A DNA stretch of 36,182 bases from Bacteroidota bacterium (GCA_003045865.1 PZPB01000021.1:1-36182); one strand, 5' to 3'; counted from the first letter of the stretch, positions 1 to 8,472 are shown. A program made the numbers and translations. The notes: a model not told the origin generated them from the letters alone.

Positions 1-30
1 TATTTATCCTGAGTTCGACGTAAAATTATA

Positions 31-245
31 GTCTCAGATTTTCAAGAAAAGGAAAAGACCAATCTAGATCGGGCAGCTGTAGCGGGCTACAGCAAATGAA
101 CTAGATGCAAGGTTTTTATTTTTATTAAAAAAACACTGCTAAGCCACTTCCAAAAAACGTTTTTCTGTGCCTTAGCCCTTCGCAATAGCCCGCTATTGCT
201 TCAGCGCTTCGGCTTGAAGCCCACTATTTACAAGAGGTCTGAGGC
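31..245 (-). repeat. Dispersed intergenic repeat, copy 3 (inverted relative to copies 1 and 2)
   Basis: Read on the minus strand, this stretch is recognisably the same element as the two copies at 31836-32047 and 32099-32309. It begins with GCCTCAGACC, contains GAAGCAATAGCGGGCTATTG, then CATTTGCTGTAGC, and ends GAAAATCTGAGAC. The ends form a terminal inverted repeat (GCCTCAGA, with one mismatch at the other end). Two internal hairpins are perfect here: an 8-bp stem GCAATAGC/GCTATTGC at about 182-199, and GCTGTAGC/GCTACAGC at about 75-92. Both hairpins share the core AGCGGGCT or its complement. The central part differs most from the other copies. There is no coding capacity. It could be a non-autonomous mobile element (MITE-like) or a REP-like palindromic unit. 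The family relationship is seen directly; its mobility is inferred. Confidence 0.8.
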
Positions 246-287
246 CTAATTTCACGTTGAAATCACCTTTATTAAATGGAATAGGTT

Positions 288-330
288 GAAACAAAAAAAG
301 GCGACCCAATGGGTCGCCTTTTTTTGTTTC
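288..330. terminator. Bidirectional intrinsic terminator downstream of glmS
   Basis: A perfect 20-bp inverted repeat (arms 288-307 and 311-330) surrounds the 3-base loop AAT. The core GGCGACCC/GGGTCGCC is flanked by seven A on one side and seven T on the other, so it can act in both directions. It lies 12 bases past the glmS stop codon. Confidence 0.92.
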
Positions 331-342
331 AAAATTTGTTAT

Positions 343-2184
343 TTATTCTACGGTAACCGACTTGGCCAAGTTTCTGGGCTGGTCAACATTACAACCGCGC
401 ATAACTGCGATGTGGTAAGAAAGTAACTGTAAAGGAATTGTAGTTAGCAAAGGAGAGAATACCTCCATAGTATCTTCTACTTCAATAACGTAATCTGCCA
501 TTTGAGCGATTTCACTATCACCTTCACTTACGATGGCAATAACTTTACCTTCTCTGGCTTTAACTTCTTGAATATTAGAAACGATTTTCTCGTATTGTCC
601 ACTTTTAGGAGCAATAACTACTACCGGCATATTCTCATCGATAAGAGCGATGGGTCCGTGTTTCATTTCTGCTGCAGGGTATCCCTCAGCATGAATGTAG
701 CTGATCTCTTTTAATTTCAAAGCGCCTTCTAGGGCAACCGGGAAATTATAACCGCGGCCTAAATAAAGGAAGTTAGGGGCATCTTTAAAAGTTTCGGCAA
801 TAAACTTACTCTGAGAATCACTTTTAAGCATGCGCTCAATCTTATTAGGGATTTCGTGCAATTCACTTAATAAGCGGTGGTAGTAGCTCTCTTTCAATAG
901 GCCTTTCTTATGAGCAATTTTAATAGCCATTAAAGCTAATACTGCTACTTGAGAGGTGAAAGCCTTGGTAGAAGCTACACCAATTTCGGGTCCAGCATGG
1001 GTATAAGCACCAGCATGGGTTTCACGGGCAATAGATGATCCTACCACATTACAAACACCAAATATAGTAGCACCTCTTTCTTTAGCCAATTTAATAGCGG
1101 CTAAAGTATCAGCGGTTTCCCCCGATTGGCTAATCGCGATAACAACGTCTTTTTCAGTGATAATGGGATTGCGGTAGCGGAATTCTGAAGCATATTCTAC
1201 TTCAACTGGGATACGCGCTAAGTCTTCGAACATATACTCGGCTACTAAGCCTGCATGCCAGCTCGTTCCACAACCCAAAATAATAATGCGGTTAGCATTC
1301 ACTAATTTCTCTTGAAACTGATAAATGCCATCCATTTGGATTAAACCTTGCTCGGGCAATAATCTACCTCTAAGGGTATCGCCAATAGATTTCGGTTGCT
1401 CGTAAATTTCTTTTAGCATGAAATGCTCGTAGCCCCCTTTTTCAATGGAAGCTAGATCCATTTCTAACTGATGCACATAGTGATCAATAACTCTATTATC
1501 TGGAATGGATAGGACTTCAATGTCTTGTCCACGGTTAATAATCGCCATCTCATCATCCTCTAGGTAAACCGCCTTTTTGGTAAACTCTAAGAAGGGCGTA
1601 GCGTCACTGGCGATGAAATATTCACCTTCGCCAATTCCAACTACCAAGGGACTACCTTTTTTAGCCACAACGATTTGGTCGTTATTGCTAATATCAAATA
1701 CAGCAATGGCATAAGCTCCCACTACCTGGTTTAGGGCAATTTTAATGGCTTGGGCTAAGGTGGTTTTTTCAGAACTTTTTACGTCTTCAATAAGGTTAAC
1801 TAAAACCTCAGTATCGGTATCGCTATGAAATTCAAATCCACGGGATATTAAGGCCGATTTTAAGGAACCATAGTTTTCAATAATACCATTGTGAATTAAT
1901 ACAATTTCACCGTTATTAGAAAGGTGCGGGTGAGCATTAACATCATTAGGCTCGCCGTGCGTAGCCCAGCGCGTGTGGCCAATGCCAATGGTGGATTCTT
2001 CCACGGAGTCACCCATTTTCGCTTCTAAATCAGCTACTTTGCCTTTGCATTTTACTAATTTCAAATCACCGTTCATCACGGCAATACCGGCACTGTCATA
2101 GCCACGGTATTCTAATCTTCTCAGGCCGTTAATCACAACGGGCACTGCATTTTTATTTCCTATATAGCCTACGATTCCACACAT
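343..2184 (-). CDS. glmS: Glutamine--fructose-6-phosphate aminotransferase (isomerizing)
   Basis: This enzyme makes glucosamine-6-phosphate from fructose-6-phosphate and glutamine, the first committed step to UDP-GlcNAc for peptidoglycan and lipid A; it is cytoplasmic. The 613 residues match the family length. The N-terminus MCGIVGYIG gives the class II glutamine amidotransferase catalytic cysteine directly after the start Met, and the GHTRWATHG motif of that domain follows. Two SIS sugar-isomerase domains fill the C-terminal half (CGTSWHAG, SQSGETADT, and EGALKLKEISYIHAEGY). The C-terminus LAKSVTVE is typical. It is the last gene of a minus-strand run with a DUF4270 lipoprotein (15-bp gap) and a half glycogen synthase, and ends at a strong terminator. 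No sign of a glmS ribozyme was seen; the space upstream is only 15 bp. Confidence 0.97.
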   Translation of the reverse strand: MCGIVGYIGNKNAVPVVINGLRRLEYRGYDSAGIAVMNGDLKLVKCKGKVADLEAKMGDSVEESTIGIGHTRWATHGEPNDVNAHPHLSNNGEIVLIHNGIIENYGSLKSALISRGFEFHSDTDTEVLVNLIEDVKSSEKTTLAQAIKIALNQVVGAYAIAVFDISNNDQIVVAKKGSPLVVGIGEGEYFIASDATPFLEFTKKAVYLEDDEMAIINRGQDIEVLSIPDNRVIDHYVHQLEMDLASIEKGGYEHFMLKEIYEQPKSIGDTLRGRLLPEQGLIQMDGIYQFQEKLVNANRIIILGCGTSWHAGLVAEYMFEDLARIPVEVEYASEFRYRNPIITEKDVVIAISQSGETADTLAAIKLAKERGATIFGVCNVVGSSIARETHAGAYTHAGPEIGVASTKAFTSQVAVLALMAIKIAHKKGLLKESYYHRLLSELHEIPNKIERMLKSDSQSKFIAETFKDAPNFLYLGRGYNFPVALEGALKLKEISYIHAEGYPAAEMKHGPIALIDENMPVVVIAPKSGQYEKIVSNIQEVKAREGKVIAIVSEGDSEIAQMADYVIEVEDTMEVFSPLLTTIPLQLLSYHIAVMRGCNVDQPRNLAKSVTVE

Positions 2185-2199
2185 AATGAGAGATCTTTT

Positions 2200-3546
2200 T
2201 TAAGGTTTTGTGTAATAAATTATAACTTTCGCTTGTTCTTGCGGCTCTTTTCCTCCCCTTAAAATGGTTCTGTTTGCCGCCGTGGTACGCGTTAAAGGTG
2301 TGATAGCCATGCTATTGTTCACCCCGCTGTTGAGTACCGAAAAAAGTTGACGGCTCACATCAAAAATATAACGATTCTCTCTTAAGACGCCGCGTCTTAA
2401 GTTGCCATCGCCACCGCCATCTACTTGATAATCTAAAATGCGGTCTCCCAGCGCATTGCCATTAAAAAGACGGACCTCCATTCTAGGACTCGGTGCAACC
2501 GCAGTACCTAAACCTTGGGCGGTGTAAAATTCAATTAAAGCTCTGTTGATTATCAATCCTTCTTGACTAAGAGAATCGATTTTGTTTAAATCAAACTTAA
2601 AAGCGGTCACCACGCCACCCATGGCTTGTACATAAGTTAGGTCTTGGGCGGTGGTGCTATCAATGCTACTCAGGTCAATATCTGAGTTGCTATAGTCTTG
2701 ATTAAAAGTACTAAAGGTTATTGGCACTGTGCTTTTGTCTTGGTTGAAACTTAAGTCGGTAAAGGTAGTATCTAAATCATTATGATAATAGATACGAATT
2801 AGGCTATAATTACTGGCAAGGTTGGTGTATAAAACACAGCCTCCATTTTCGGATTTAACCTCAATTCCTTTAAAATATTCCACAAAATTGGTGAAACTCG
2901 CTAAGGAGTCAAATTCACCGTTGCCAACATCGGCAAATTTACTTTGGAAAAAAGCCAAATCTAGAGGAATGCGAATCGTAGCCGGCGCCAAAAGGTCTTC
3001 TACAAATACATTGGTTTTAGGCTGCGGCATATAATTGTCCAGACGCCCAATTTCTCTTCCCACCAAAGGGCTATAATTGCTATAAAAGCTCGAGTCTTTA
3101 CTAAAGTTCTGCTCTAATTCGCTTACGCTGATGTTCATAGCAATAGAAGTATCGCCATAAGCTTCCGTAATTCGCAGGTAAAGATTAACCGAGTCGATAA
3201 AGGGATTATCGCCAAAATCAGGATTTACCTGCTCAGGAAGCAATTGGGCTAAGAGCCGGGCTTCTTCGGTGCCAAAGTTGTTGCTAACCGTTCGTCCTAT
3301 TAGTCGGGTAGAGTTATAGCCACCGAAAAGTAGTTGTTGCTGATAAGGAAGCGCGACCAAGATCGAATCTACCGCAGTAGTATAACTTATGATGGGAATG
3401 TGAATGGTATCGGCCTCGATGGTTCCGCCAATAACTTGATCAAAACCCAATCCATCAGTAGGTTTTTCGCAGGCACTTAATAAAGCAAAAGAAGCCATTG
3501 TTAAGATGGCTCTTTTACTAAAATCTTGAATTTTTTTTAATATCAT
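2200..3546 (-). CDS. DUF4270 family lipoprotein
   Basis: A 448-residue exported lipoprotein of unknown function. The N-terminus carries basic residues, a hydrophobic stretch and the lipobox LSAC with the acylated cysteine at residue 26, so it should be anchored in the membrane facing the periplasm or cell surface. Most of the protein is beta-rich with regularly spaced segments such as DSVNLYLRI and GLIINRALIEFY, in keeping with the DUF4270 family of Bacteroidota. The gene lies 6 bp after the half glycogen synthase and 15 bp before glmS, so the three are almost certainly co-transcribed. As far as I recall the same trio recurs in Flavobacteriia, which suggests an envelope or polysaccharide role, but no activity can be assigned from sequence. 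Confidence 0.82.
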   Translation of the reverse strand: MILKKIQDFSKRAILTMASFALLSACEKPTDGLGFDQVIGGTIEADTIHIPIISYTTAVDSILVALPYQQQLLFGGYNSTRLIGRTVSNNFGTEEARLLAQLLPEQVNPDFGDNPFIDSVNLYLRITEAYGDTSIAMNISVSELEQNFSKDSSFYSNYSPLVGREIGRLDNYMPQPKTNVFVEDLLAPATIRIPLDLAFFQSKFADVGNGEFDSLASFTNFVEYFKGIEVKSENGGCVLYTNLASNYSLIRIYYHNDLDTTFTDLSFNQDKSTVPITFSTFNQDYSNSDIDLSSIDSTTAQDLTYVQAMGGVVTAFKFDLNKIDSLSQEGLIINRALIEFYTAQGLGTAVAPSPRMEVRLFNGNALGDRILDYQVDGGGDGNLRRGVLRENRYIFDVSRQLFSVLNSGVNNSMAITPLTRTTAANRTILRGGKEPQEQAKVIIYYTKP

Positions 3547-3552
3547 ATTTGC

Positions 3553-4371
3553 TTAGGCAATAGATTCCTCTACGGTAATTTCCTCGTAGAGTTTTCTGAT
3601 TTCCACATGAGGTTCGGTAGACTCGGTTACGTCAACAACGTGAGTAACGTTTGCTTTTGCATAATCTTTCATTTCATCGGCTAACCTTTTACCGCTTAAG
3701 GCAACACCGTCGCAATAAGCCATATTGGCCTGATAAACTTTAGAAATATTCGCATCTGCGAAAGCGTTGGCTTCCTCGTCGCTTAAGCCATCAAAGCTTA
3801 AATATTGAGGTAAGTCTTTGCTCATATTCTCTTCTGTAGCGCCATAAACAGAAAGAACTGTTTTGCTATGCGAGAACATGGGGTCATCATGGTGAAATTT
3901 CTTAATATATAGAGGCAGGAAACTGGCCATCCAACCGTGGCAATGAATAATGTCGGGGCTCCAGCCTAATTTTTTAACGGTTTCAATTACCCCACGGCAA
4001 AAGAATAAGGCGCGCTTATCATTGTCAGAGTGAAACTCGTCGTCTTCGGTATAGAATATGGATTTGCGCTTAAAGAATTCGTCATTATCAATAAAGTAAA
4101 CCTGCATTCTGGCTTGAGGCACAGAGGCTACTTTAATAATTAGGGGTTGGTCTTCATCGTTAATAATAATGTTAATCCCACTAAGGCGAATAACTTCATG
4201 TAATTGGTGGCGACGCTCGTTAATCAAGCCATAGCGCGGCATAAACACCCGTACTTGATTGGTGCCGTTATTCATTTTCTTGGGAATCTCCAAGGAAGGT
4301 TTAGATATTTCGTTTTCTGGCAGGTAGGGGTGGATCTCCTGACTCACATAAAGTATTCGCTTGCTTTCCAT
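3553..4371 (-). CDS. Glycogen/starch synthase-like protein, N-terminal GT5 domain only
   Basis: The 272 residues resemble only the N-terminal Rossmann domain of GT5 glycogen synthases: an opening ILYVSQEIHPY, the block VRVFMPRYGLINER, and the WSPDIIHCHGWMASFLPLY region that is highly characteristic of the family. A normal GlgA is about 480 residues and carries a second Rossmann domain that binds the nucleotide sugar; that half is absent. The usual KTGGL motif near the N-terminus, which contacts ADP-glucose, is replaced by PENEISKPSLEIP. Catalysis as a standard glycogen synthase is therefore doubtful. Such short forms are, as far as I know, common in Flavobacteriia beside DUF4270 and glmS, so this is probably a conserved protein and not a fresh truncation. 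It is the first gene of its operon, preceded by a clear promoter. Confidence 0.8.
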   Translation of the reverse strand: MESKRILYVSQEIHPYLPENEISKPSLEIPKKMNNGTNQVRVFMPRYGLINERRHQLHEVIRLSGINIIINDEDQPLIIKVASVPQARMQVYFIDNDEFFKRKSIFYTEDDEFHSDNDKRALFFCRGVIETVKKLGWSPDIIHCHGWMASFLPLYIKKFHHDDPMFSHSKTVLSVYGATEENMSKDLPQYLSFDGLSDEEANAFADANISKVYQANMAYCDGVALSGKRLADEMKDYAKANVTHVVDVTESTEPHVEIRKLYEEITVEESIA

Positions 4372-4406
4372 TATTCCTTGTTGATCTACATATTCTTTAA
4401 GGTTTG

Positions 4407-4437
4407 CAAAAATATAGCTTTTTTATGAATAACTCAA
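4407..4437 (-). promoter_or_regulatory. Bacteroidota-type promoter of the half-glycogen-synthase/DUF4270/glmS operon
   Basis: On the minus strand TTG (4437-4435) is followed after 20 bases by TATTTTTG (4414-4407), which matches the Bacteroidota TTTG-N19-21-TAnnTTTG consensus. The first start codon is 36 bases further on, leaving a short leader of about 30 nt. Confidence 0.75.
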
Positions 4438-4475
4438 TTTATAATTATAGCTTTACCCGCTTGAATAGCCCGTAA

Positions 4476-5318
4476 ATGCAAGTGTTTAAAAGCGCTCAGG
4501 AGCTGAGTAATTTTTATAATGGTGTTTCTAGCTTAGGGAAAAGCCTTGGTTTCGTAGCAACCATGGGCGCCTTGCATGAAGGTCATTTAGCCTTGGCCGA
4601 GCAATCGCAGAGCGAAAATGACTTTACTATCGTTAGTATTTTTGTTAATCCCACCCAATTTAATAATCCCGAAGATTTAGAGAAATACCCGCGCAAAGAC
4701 GAGCAAGATATTGCTATGCTAAGCGCCATAAAGGTCGATGCGGTTTTTTTGCCATCGGTAGAAGAAATGTACGGTAAGGAGGTGAGCTCGGAGAGTATTG
4801 ACTTAATAGGACTGGATAAAGGCATGGAAGGCGATTATCGTCCCGGTCATTTTCAAGGTGTTGCCACTGTAGTGCGACGTCTCCTGAAAATGATAAAACC
4901 TACCCGCGCTTACTTTGGTGAAAAGGATTATCAGCAATTACGCATCATAAAGCATGTAGCCGAAATTTTCAAGCTCAACTCTGAAATTATAGGGGTTGCA
5001 ACCCAGCGCTATCCTTCGGGTTTAGCCATGAGTAGCCGTAACTTTCGCTTATCTGCGCAAGCAATGGATGAGGCCAGAATTATTTACCAAAGCATGCAAT
5101 GGGCCAAGGATAATTACCTTAAATATCGCCCCCAAGCTTTAAAAGAAGCGATTATCAAACGCTTCGCCGAATCGTCGCTAGTATTGGAGTATGTTGATTT
5201 TGCCGATGATACGGACATGCAAAAAATTACCGATTGGCAAGAGGCGAAAAGTGTGCGAATCTATATTGCCGCTTTGTGCGAGGGAGTGCGACTAATCGAT
5301 AACTTAAGTATTCGATAA
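4476..5318 (+). CDS. panC: Pantothenate synthetase
   Basis: Condenses pantoate with beta-alanine using ATP to make pantothenate, the precursor of coenzyme A; cytoplasmic. The 280 residues match the family. The nucleotidyltransferase signature MGALHEGH places the catalytic histidines at residues 34 and 37. FVNPTQF, the GHFQGVATVV block, YFGEKDYQQL and MSSRN (the KMSKS-like loop) are all present in order. It is divergent from the half glycogen synthase, with 104 bp between start codons. It is followed by panD 51 bp downstream, which supplies the beta-alanine, so substrate and enzyme genes are linked. A weak -7-like element (TAGCTTTA, 4448-4455) lies upstream, but I would not rely on it. Confidence 0.97.
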   Translation: MQVFKSAQELSNFYNGVSSLGKSLGFVATMGALHEGHLALAEQSQSENDFTIVSIFVNPTQFNNPEDLEKYPRKDEQDIAMLSAIKVDAVFLPSVEEMYGKEVSSESIDLIGLDKGMEGDYRPGHFQGVATVVRRLLKMIKPTRAYFGEKDYQQLRIIKHVAEIFKLNSEIIGVATQRYPSGLAMSSRNFRLSAQAMDEARIIYQSMQWAKDNYLKYRPQALKEAIIKRFAESSLVLEYVDFADDTDMQKITDWQEAKSVRIYIAALCEGVRLIDNLSIR

Positions 5319-5357
5319 AGGCATTTTTTTGAGCGATGTTTTTTTAATCCTTTGAAC

Positions 5358-5365
5358 TACTTTTG
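5358..5365 (+). promoter_or_regulatory. Candidate -7 element directly before panD
   Basis: TACTTTTG fits TAnnTTTG and sits only 4 bases before the panD start codon. No properly spaced -33 element was found (the nearest TTTG is 26 bases upstream). If used, it would give a leaderless or nearly leaderless panD mRNA in addition to read-through from panC. Confidence 0.35.
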
Positions 5366-5369
5366 CCCC

Positions 5370-5720
5370 ATGTTAATAGAGGTATTAAAATCTAAAATCC
5401 ACCGCGTTAAGATTACCGGTGCTGATTTAAACTATATCGGGAGCATTACCATAGATGAGTCCTTATTGGAAGCGGCGAACCTTATTCCTGGTGAAAAGGT
5501 TTCTATCGTTAATGTTAATAATGGCGAACGTCTCGATACCTATGTGATCAAAGGTCAGCGGGGTTCGGGTGAAATAACCATGAATGGCCCCGCCGCTCGT
5601 AAAGTGCAAACAGGCGATATAATTATTATTATCGCTTATGCGCAGATGCCTTTTGAAGAGGCTAAGGTTTTTAAACCCACCATTATTTTCCCGAACGAGA
5701 ATAATAACAGCCTAAACTAA
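5370..5720 (+). CDS. panD: Aspartate 1-decarboxylase
   Basis: Pyruvoyl-dependent enzyme that converts aspartate to beta-alanine for pantothenate synthesis. I start it at the ATG at 5370 and not at the in-frame TTG at 5352. With the ATG the protein is 116 residues and the self-cleavage site Gly-Ser in YIGSITID falls at residues 24-25, the same numbering as in well-studied PanD proteins; the extra six residues from the TTG start have no counterpart. The downstream block [14 protein letters not shown], with the conserved asparagine region, is also intact. Processing at Gly24-Ser25 yields the beta chain and the pyruvoyl-bearing alpha chain. It lies 51 bp after panC and 6 bp before the next gene. 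Confidence 0.95.
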   Translation: MLIEVLKSKIHRVKITGADLNYIGSITIDESLLEAANLIPGEKVSIVNVNNGERLDTYVIKGQRGSGEITMNGPAARKVQTGDIIIIIAYAQMPFEEAKVFKPTIIFPNENNNSLN

Positions 5721-5726
5721 GTTCGC

Positions 5727-6728
5727 TTGAATAAAAGCCTGAAAAACATAATCAAATACCTTCTTTTCTCTAGTATTGGGGCACTTTTCCTTTACCTGGC
5801 TTTTAGGCAAACGGAGTGGTCGAAAATGATGGAAGATTTTCGTCAGGCCGACTACAAATACGTTATTATTTCCATGCTTATGGGTTACGCTGCTTTTATT
5901 AGTAGAGGCATGCGCTGGAATTTGCTGTTAGAACCGCTGGGTAAAAAAGCCAATACTTGGAATGCTATTCACGCAGTTTCAATTGGTTACTTCGCTAATG
6001 CTGCGGTACCGCGTGCCGGTGAGGTTATGCGATGCACTTCGCTACGTAGCACCGATGAAATTCCATTGGAGAGATTATTTGGTACCGTAGTACTAGAAAG
6101 AGTGATCGATGGTTTTATGCTGCTTAGCCTGATTGCACTCACCGTAATTTTACAGTTCAGCAATTTTGCTCATTTCTTTGAAGAGGCTTTTGCGCAAAGT
6201 CCCGGCGAAGAGAGCACCGGTATTTCTCCCAAATTTTTAATAATTGGCGGATTCTTACTATTACTTTTGATAGCGTATTTACTGCGACATAAAATTCAAT
6301 CTTTACTTTTCTTCGCAAAGATTAGAGAACTGTGGCTAGGCTTTAAAGAGGGTTTTGCTTCTTTGGCCAAAGTGGAAAATAAATGGGCCTTCGTAGGGCA
6401 TACTTTATTTATTTGGGCCAATTATTTTTTAATGATATATGTGGTTGTTTTTGCCCTTCCGGCTACAGCCGAGATAGGTTTGGCAAACGGCCTTTTTGTA
6501 ATGATAGCAGGCGGTATGGGAATGGTGCTTCCTTCGCCTGGTGGCATCGGTTCTTATCACTACTTAGTAATGCTAGCTCTATCGGTTTTGGGCGTGTCAC
6601 AAGTAGACGGACTAAGCTTTGCTACCCTGGTGCACGGCGGACAGTTTTTAATGACCATTATTGCAGGATTAATCGCGATGCCTTTTATTTATCGTGCTCG
6701 TAAAAAACTAAAAGCAAATTCGGAATGA
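5727..6728 (+). CDS. Flippase-like integral membrane protein (UPF0104 / lysylphosphatidylglycerol synthase TM-region family)
   Basis: A 333-residue polytopic inner-membrane protein. It opens with a transmembrane segment (IIKYLLFSSIGALFLYLAF) and has about eight in total. It contains the family hallmarks NAAVPRAGEVMR (about residues 91-102) and LPSPGGIGSYHY near the C-terminus. The family includes the membrane half of MprF and archaeal AglD-type proteins, and is thought to move lipids or lipid-linked molecules; substrate is not predictable here. The best start is a TTG at 5727, 6 bp after panD; the next ATG would remove the first membrane segment. It overlaps the following gene by four bases (ATGA), so the two are translationally coupled. 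Confidence 0.82.
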   Translation: MNKSLKNIIKYLLFSSIGALFLYLAFRQTEWSKMMEDFRQADYKYVIISMLMGYAAFISRGMRWNLLLEPLGKKANTWNAIHAVSIGYFANAAVPRAGEVMRCTSLRSTDEIPLERLFGTVVLERVIDGFMLLSLIALTVILQFSNFAHFFEEAFAQSPGEESTGISPKFLIIGGFLLLLLIAYLLRHKIQSLLFFAKIRELWLGFKEGFASLAKVENKWAFVGHTLFIWANYFLMIYVVVFALPATAEIGLANGLFVMIAGGMGMVLPSPGGIGSYHYLVMLALSVLGVSQVDGLSFATLVHGGQFLMTIIAGLIAMPFIYRARKKLKANSE

Positions 6729-7096
6729 CCTTAAGAGAAGCCTTACGCAATAAGAAAAAGTCGGTGATTGATATGAATCATCAAATAAGTGCTTGGGATA
6801 TTTACGGCGAAGCGAGCTTGGTTTTGATTTGTGCCCACTGGGAGCCCAATGCCGAAAATCTGCATAAGCTTCTCGATTATCTTTCTTTTGCCGATAAGCT
6901 GATTATCGCGCTTCCTGAGGAGACTAGCCCTAACCGTATTTTTGAAGTGGCCAACCTTGAAGTGGTGGATGGCATCCTAACTTACAGTGATGCGCAAGAA
7001 TTAATGAAACAAATTCCCTTGGCAAAATTTGCTGTCGATGGAATTACGCTTAGTGGCCTTTCGGCAGATCTGAAAGCAAGGATGGCCGGGCTATAA
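6725..7096 (+). CDS. Degenerate rfaE2/HldE-like nucleotidyltransferase domain protein
   Basis: A 123-residue cytoplasmic protein with no intact catalytic motif. Its layout follows the cytidylyltransferase-fold RfaE2 proteins: an N-terminal segment resembling the region before the GCFDILHxGH loop (SAWDIYGEASLVLICAHWEP), then FADKLIIALPEE where RfaE2 has GDxLIVGVNSD, then EVVDGILTYSDAQELMKQI where RfaE2 has VDYVVxFxEDTPxxLI. The nucleotide-binding HxGH motif is missing, the segment is shortened in the middle, and the C-terminal part is absent. It overlaps the flippase gene by four bases and radA by one, and the reading frame is open, so the protein is probably expressed but not an active transferase. 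Homology is inferred from pattern only. The function is unknown. Confidence 0.6.
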   Translation: MTLREALRNKKKSVIDMNHQISAWDIYGEASLVLICAHWEPNAENLHKLLDYLSFADKLIIALPEETSPNRIFEVANLEVVDGILTYSDAQELMKQIPLAKFAVDGITLSGLSADLKARMAGL

Positions 7097-8472
7097 TGGC
7101 GAAAAGCAAAACATCTCATATTTGTCAAAGTTGCGGCGCCGAACACAGCAAGTGGATGGGGCAATGTTCGCGCTGCGGTGAATGGAATACTATTGTAGAA
7201 GAGTTAATTCAGGCGCCTTCTAAAACCCCTGCTTGGCAAGCGGGCTCGAGCGCATCAACAGCGAGTACCAATGCCAAAATTAAGGTGCGCTCTATTCGCG
7301 ATACCGAAATTATTCAAAGACCACGACTAAGTACTAACGACGAAGAATTCGACCGTGTTTTAGGCGGCGGGATAGTAGCGGGTTCAGTGGTTTTAATTGG
7401 GGGAGAACCGGGAATCGGTAAGTCTACCCTAATGTTGCAAACGGCTCTTAATATTTCTAAAAAATGCCTCTACGTAAGTGGCGAGGAAAGTGAGGAGCAG
7501 GTGCAAATGCGCGCCCAACGAATCGGTATAAAAAATGAAGAGTGCTATCTCTTAACCGCTACCAATACCCAAGAAATATTTAAACAAATTAGTCTGAATC
7601 AACCGGAATTTATCGTTCTCGATTCCATCCAGACCTTACATTCTGAGGTGATTGATTCAGCGCCGGGTTCGGTTTCGCAAATTCGCCAGTGTTCGGCCGA
7701 ATTAATTCAATTTGCCAAAGAAACAGCGACTCCTATTTTTCTCATTGGACATATTACCAAGGATGGTCAACTAGCGGGACCAAAATTATTAGAGCATATG
7801 GTAGATACCGTTCTTCAGTTTGAAGGCGATCGTCACCATGTGTACCGCCTTTTACGTTCCCATAAAAATCGTTTCGGGGCCACGCATGAAATTGGTATTT
7901 ACGAGATGAATGGCGAAGGTATGCGGCCCGTGGCTAATCCTTCTGAAATTCTTATTTCCGAGCGCGATAGCGATTTAAGTGGTAATGCTATTGCCGCTAC
8001 GCTAGAAGGTATTCGTCCCATGCTCGTAGAAGTGCAAGCCCTTTGTAGCACGGCTGTTTATGGTACGCCTCAACGCAGCACCACTGGCTTCGATGCCCGC
8101 CGCTTAAATATGCTCTTGGCCGTTTTAGAAAAACGCAGCGGTTTTCGTTTGGGGACTAAAGATGTATTTTTAAATATCACCGGTGGTATTCGCGTAGACG
8201 ATCCCGCCATCGACTTAGCGGTAATTGCGGCAATTTTATCGAGTAATGAGGATATCGCGCTTTCGCCAAAACTTTGCTTTGCAGCCGAAGTGGGCCTTAG
8301 CGGCGAGTTGCGTCCCGTGGCGCGCGTAGAACAACGCATTAGCGAAGCACAAAAACTCGGATACGAAGAAATTGTAATTAGCAGTCACAGCAAATTGGGC
8401 AAAGAAAAGTTTGCCATAAAGCTAATTTCCTGCGGAAAAGTAGAAGAGGTTTTTCAACATCTTTTCGGTTAA
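7096..8472 (+). CDS. radA: DNA repair protein RadA
   Basis: RadA (Sms) is a RecA-like branch-migration ATPase that acts in recombinational repair. The 458 residues have the canonical order: a C4 zinc finger (cysteines 10, 13, 24 and 27), a Walker A motif GGEPGIGKST around residue 102, the Walker B-like FIVLDSIQT, the RadA-specific KNRFG motif followed by ATHEIGIYEM, and a C-terminal Lon-protease-like domain. All key motifs are intact. The start codon overlaps the stop of the previous gene by one base (TAATG), so it is the last gene of the panC-panD-flippase-rfaE2-like operon. A hairpin 30 bases downstream may end the transcript. Confidence 0.97.
   Translation: MAKSKTSHICQSCGAEHSKWMGQCSRCGEWNTIVEELIQAPSKTPAWQAGSSASTASTNAKIKVRSIRDTEIIQRPRLSTNDEEFDRVLGGGIVAGSVVLIGGEPGIGKSTLMLQTALNISKKCLYVSGEESEEQVQMRAQRIGIKNEECYLLTATNTQEIFKQISLNQPEFIVLDSIQTLHSEVIDSAPGSVSQIRQCSAELIQFAKETATPIFLIGHITKDGQLAGPKLLEHMVDTVLQFEGDRHHVYRLLRSHKNRFGATHEIGIYEMNGEGMRPVANPSEILISERDSDLSGNAIAATLEGIRPMLVEVQALCSTAVYGTPQRSTTGFDARRLNMLLAVLEKRSGFRLGTKDVFLNITGGIRVDDPAIDLAVIAAILSSNEDIALSPKLCFAAEVGLSGELRPVARVEQRISEAQKLGYEEIVISSHSKLGKEKFAIKLISCGKVEEVFQHLFG

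Noticed and set aside
2185-2199. glmS ribozyme or leader upstream of glmS
   Set aside because: Only 15 bp separate glmS from the preceding gene, and this ribozyme is known mainly from Gram-positive bacteria.
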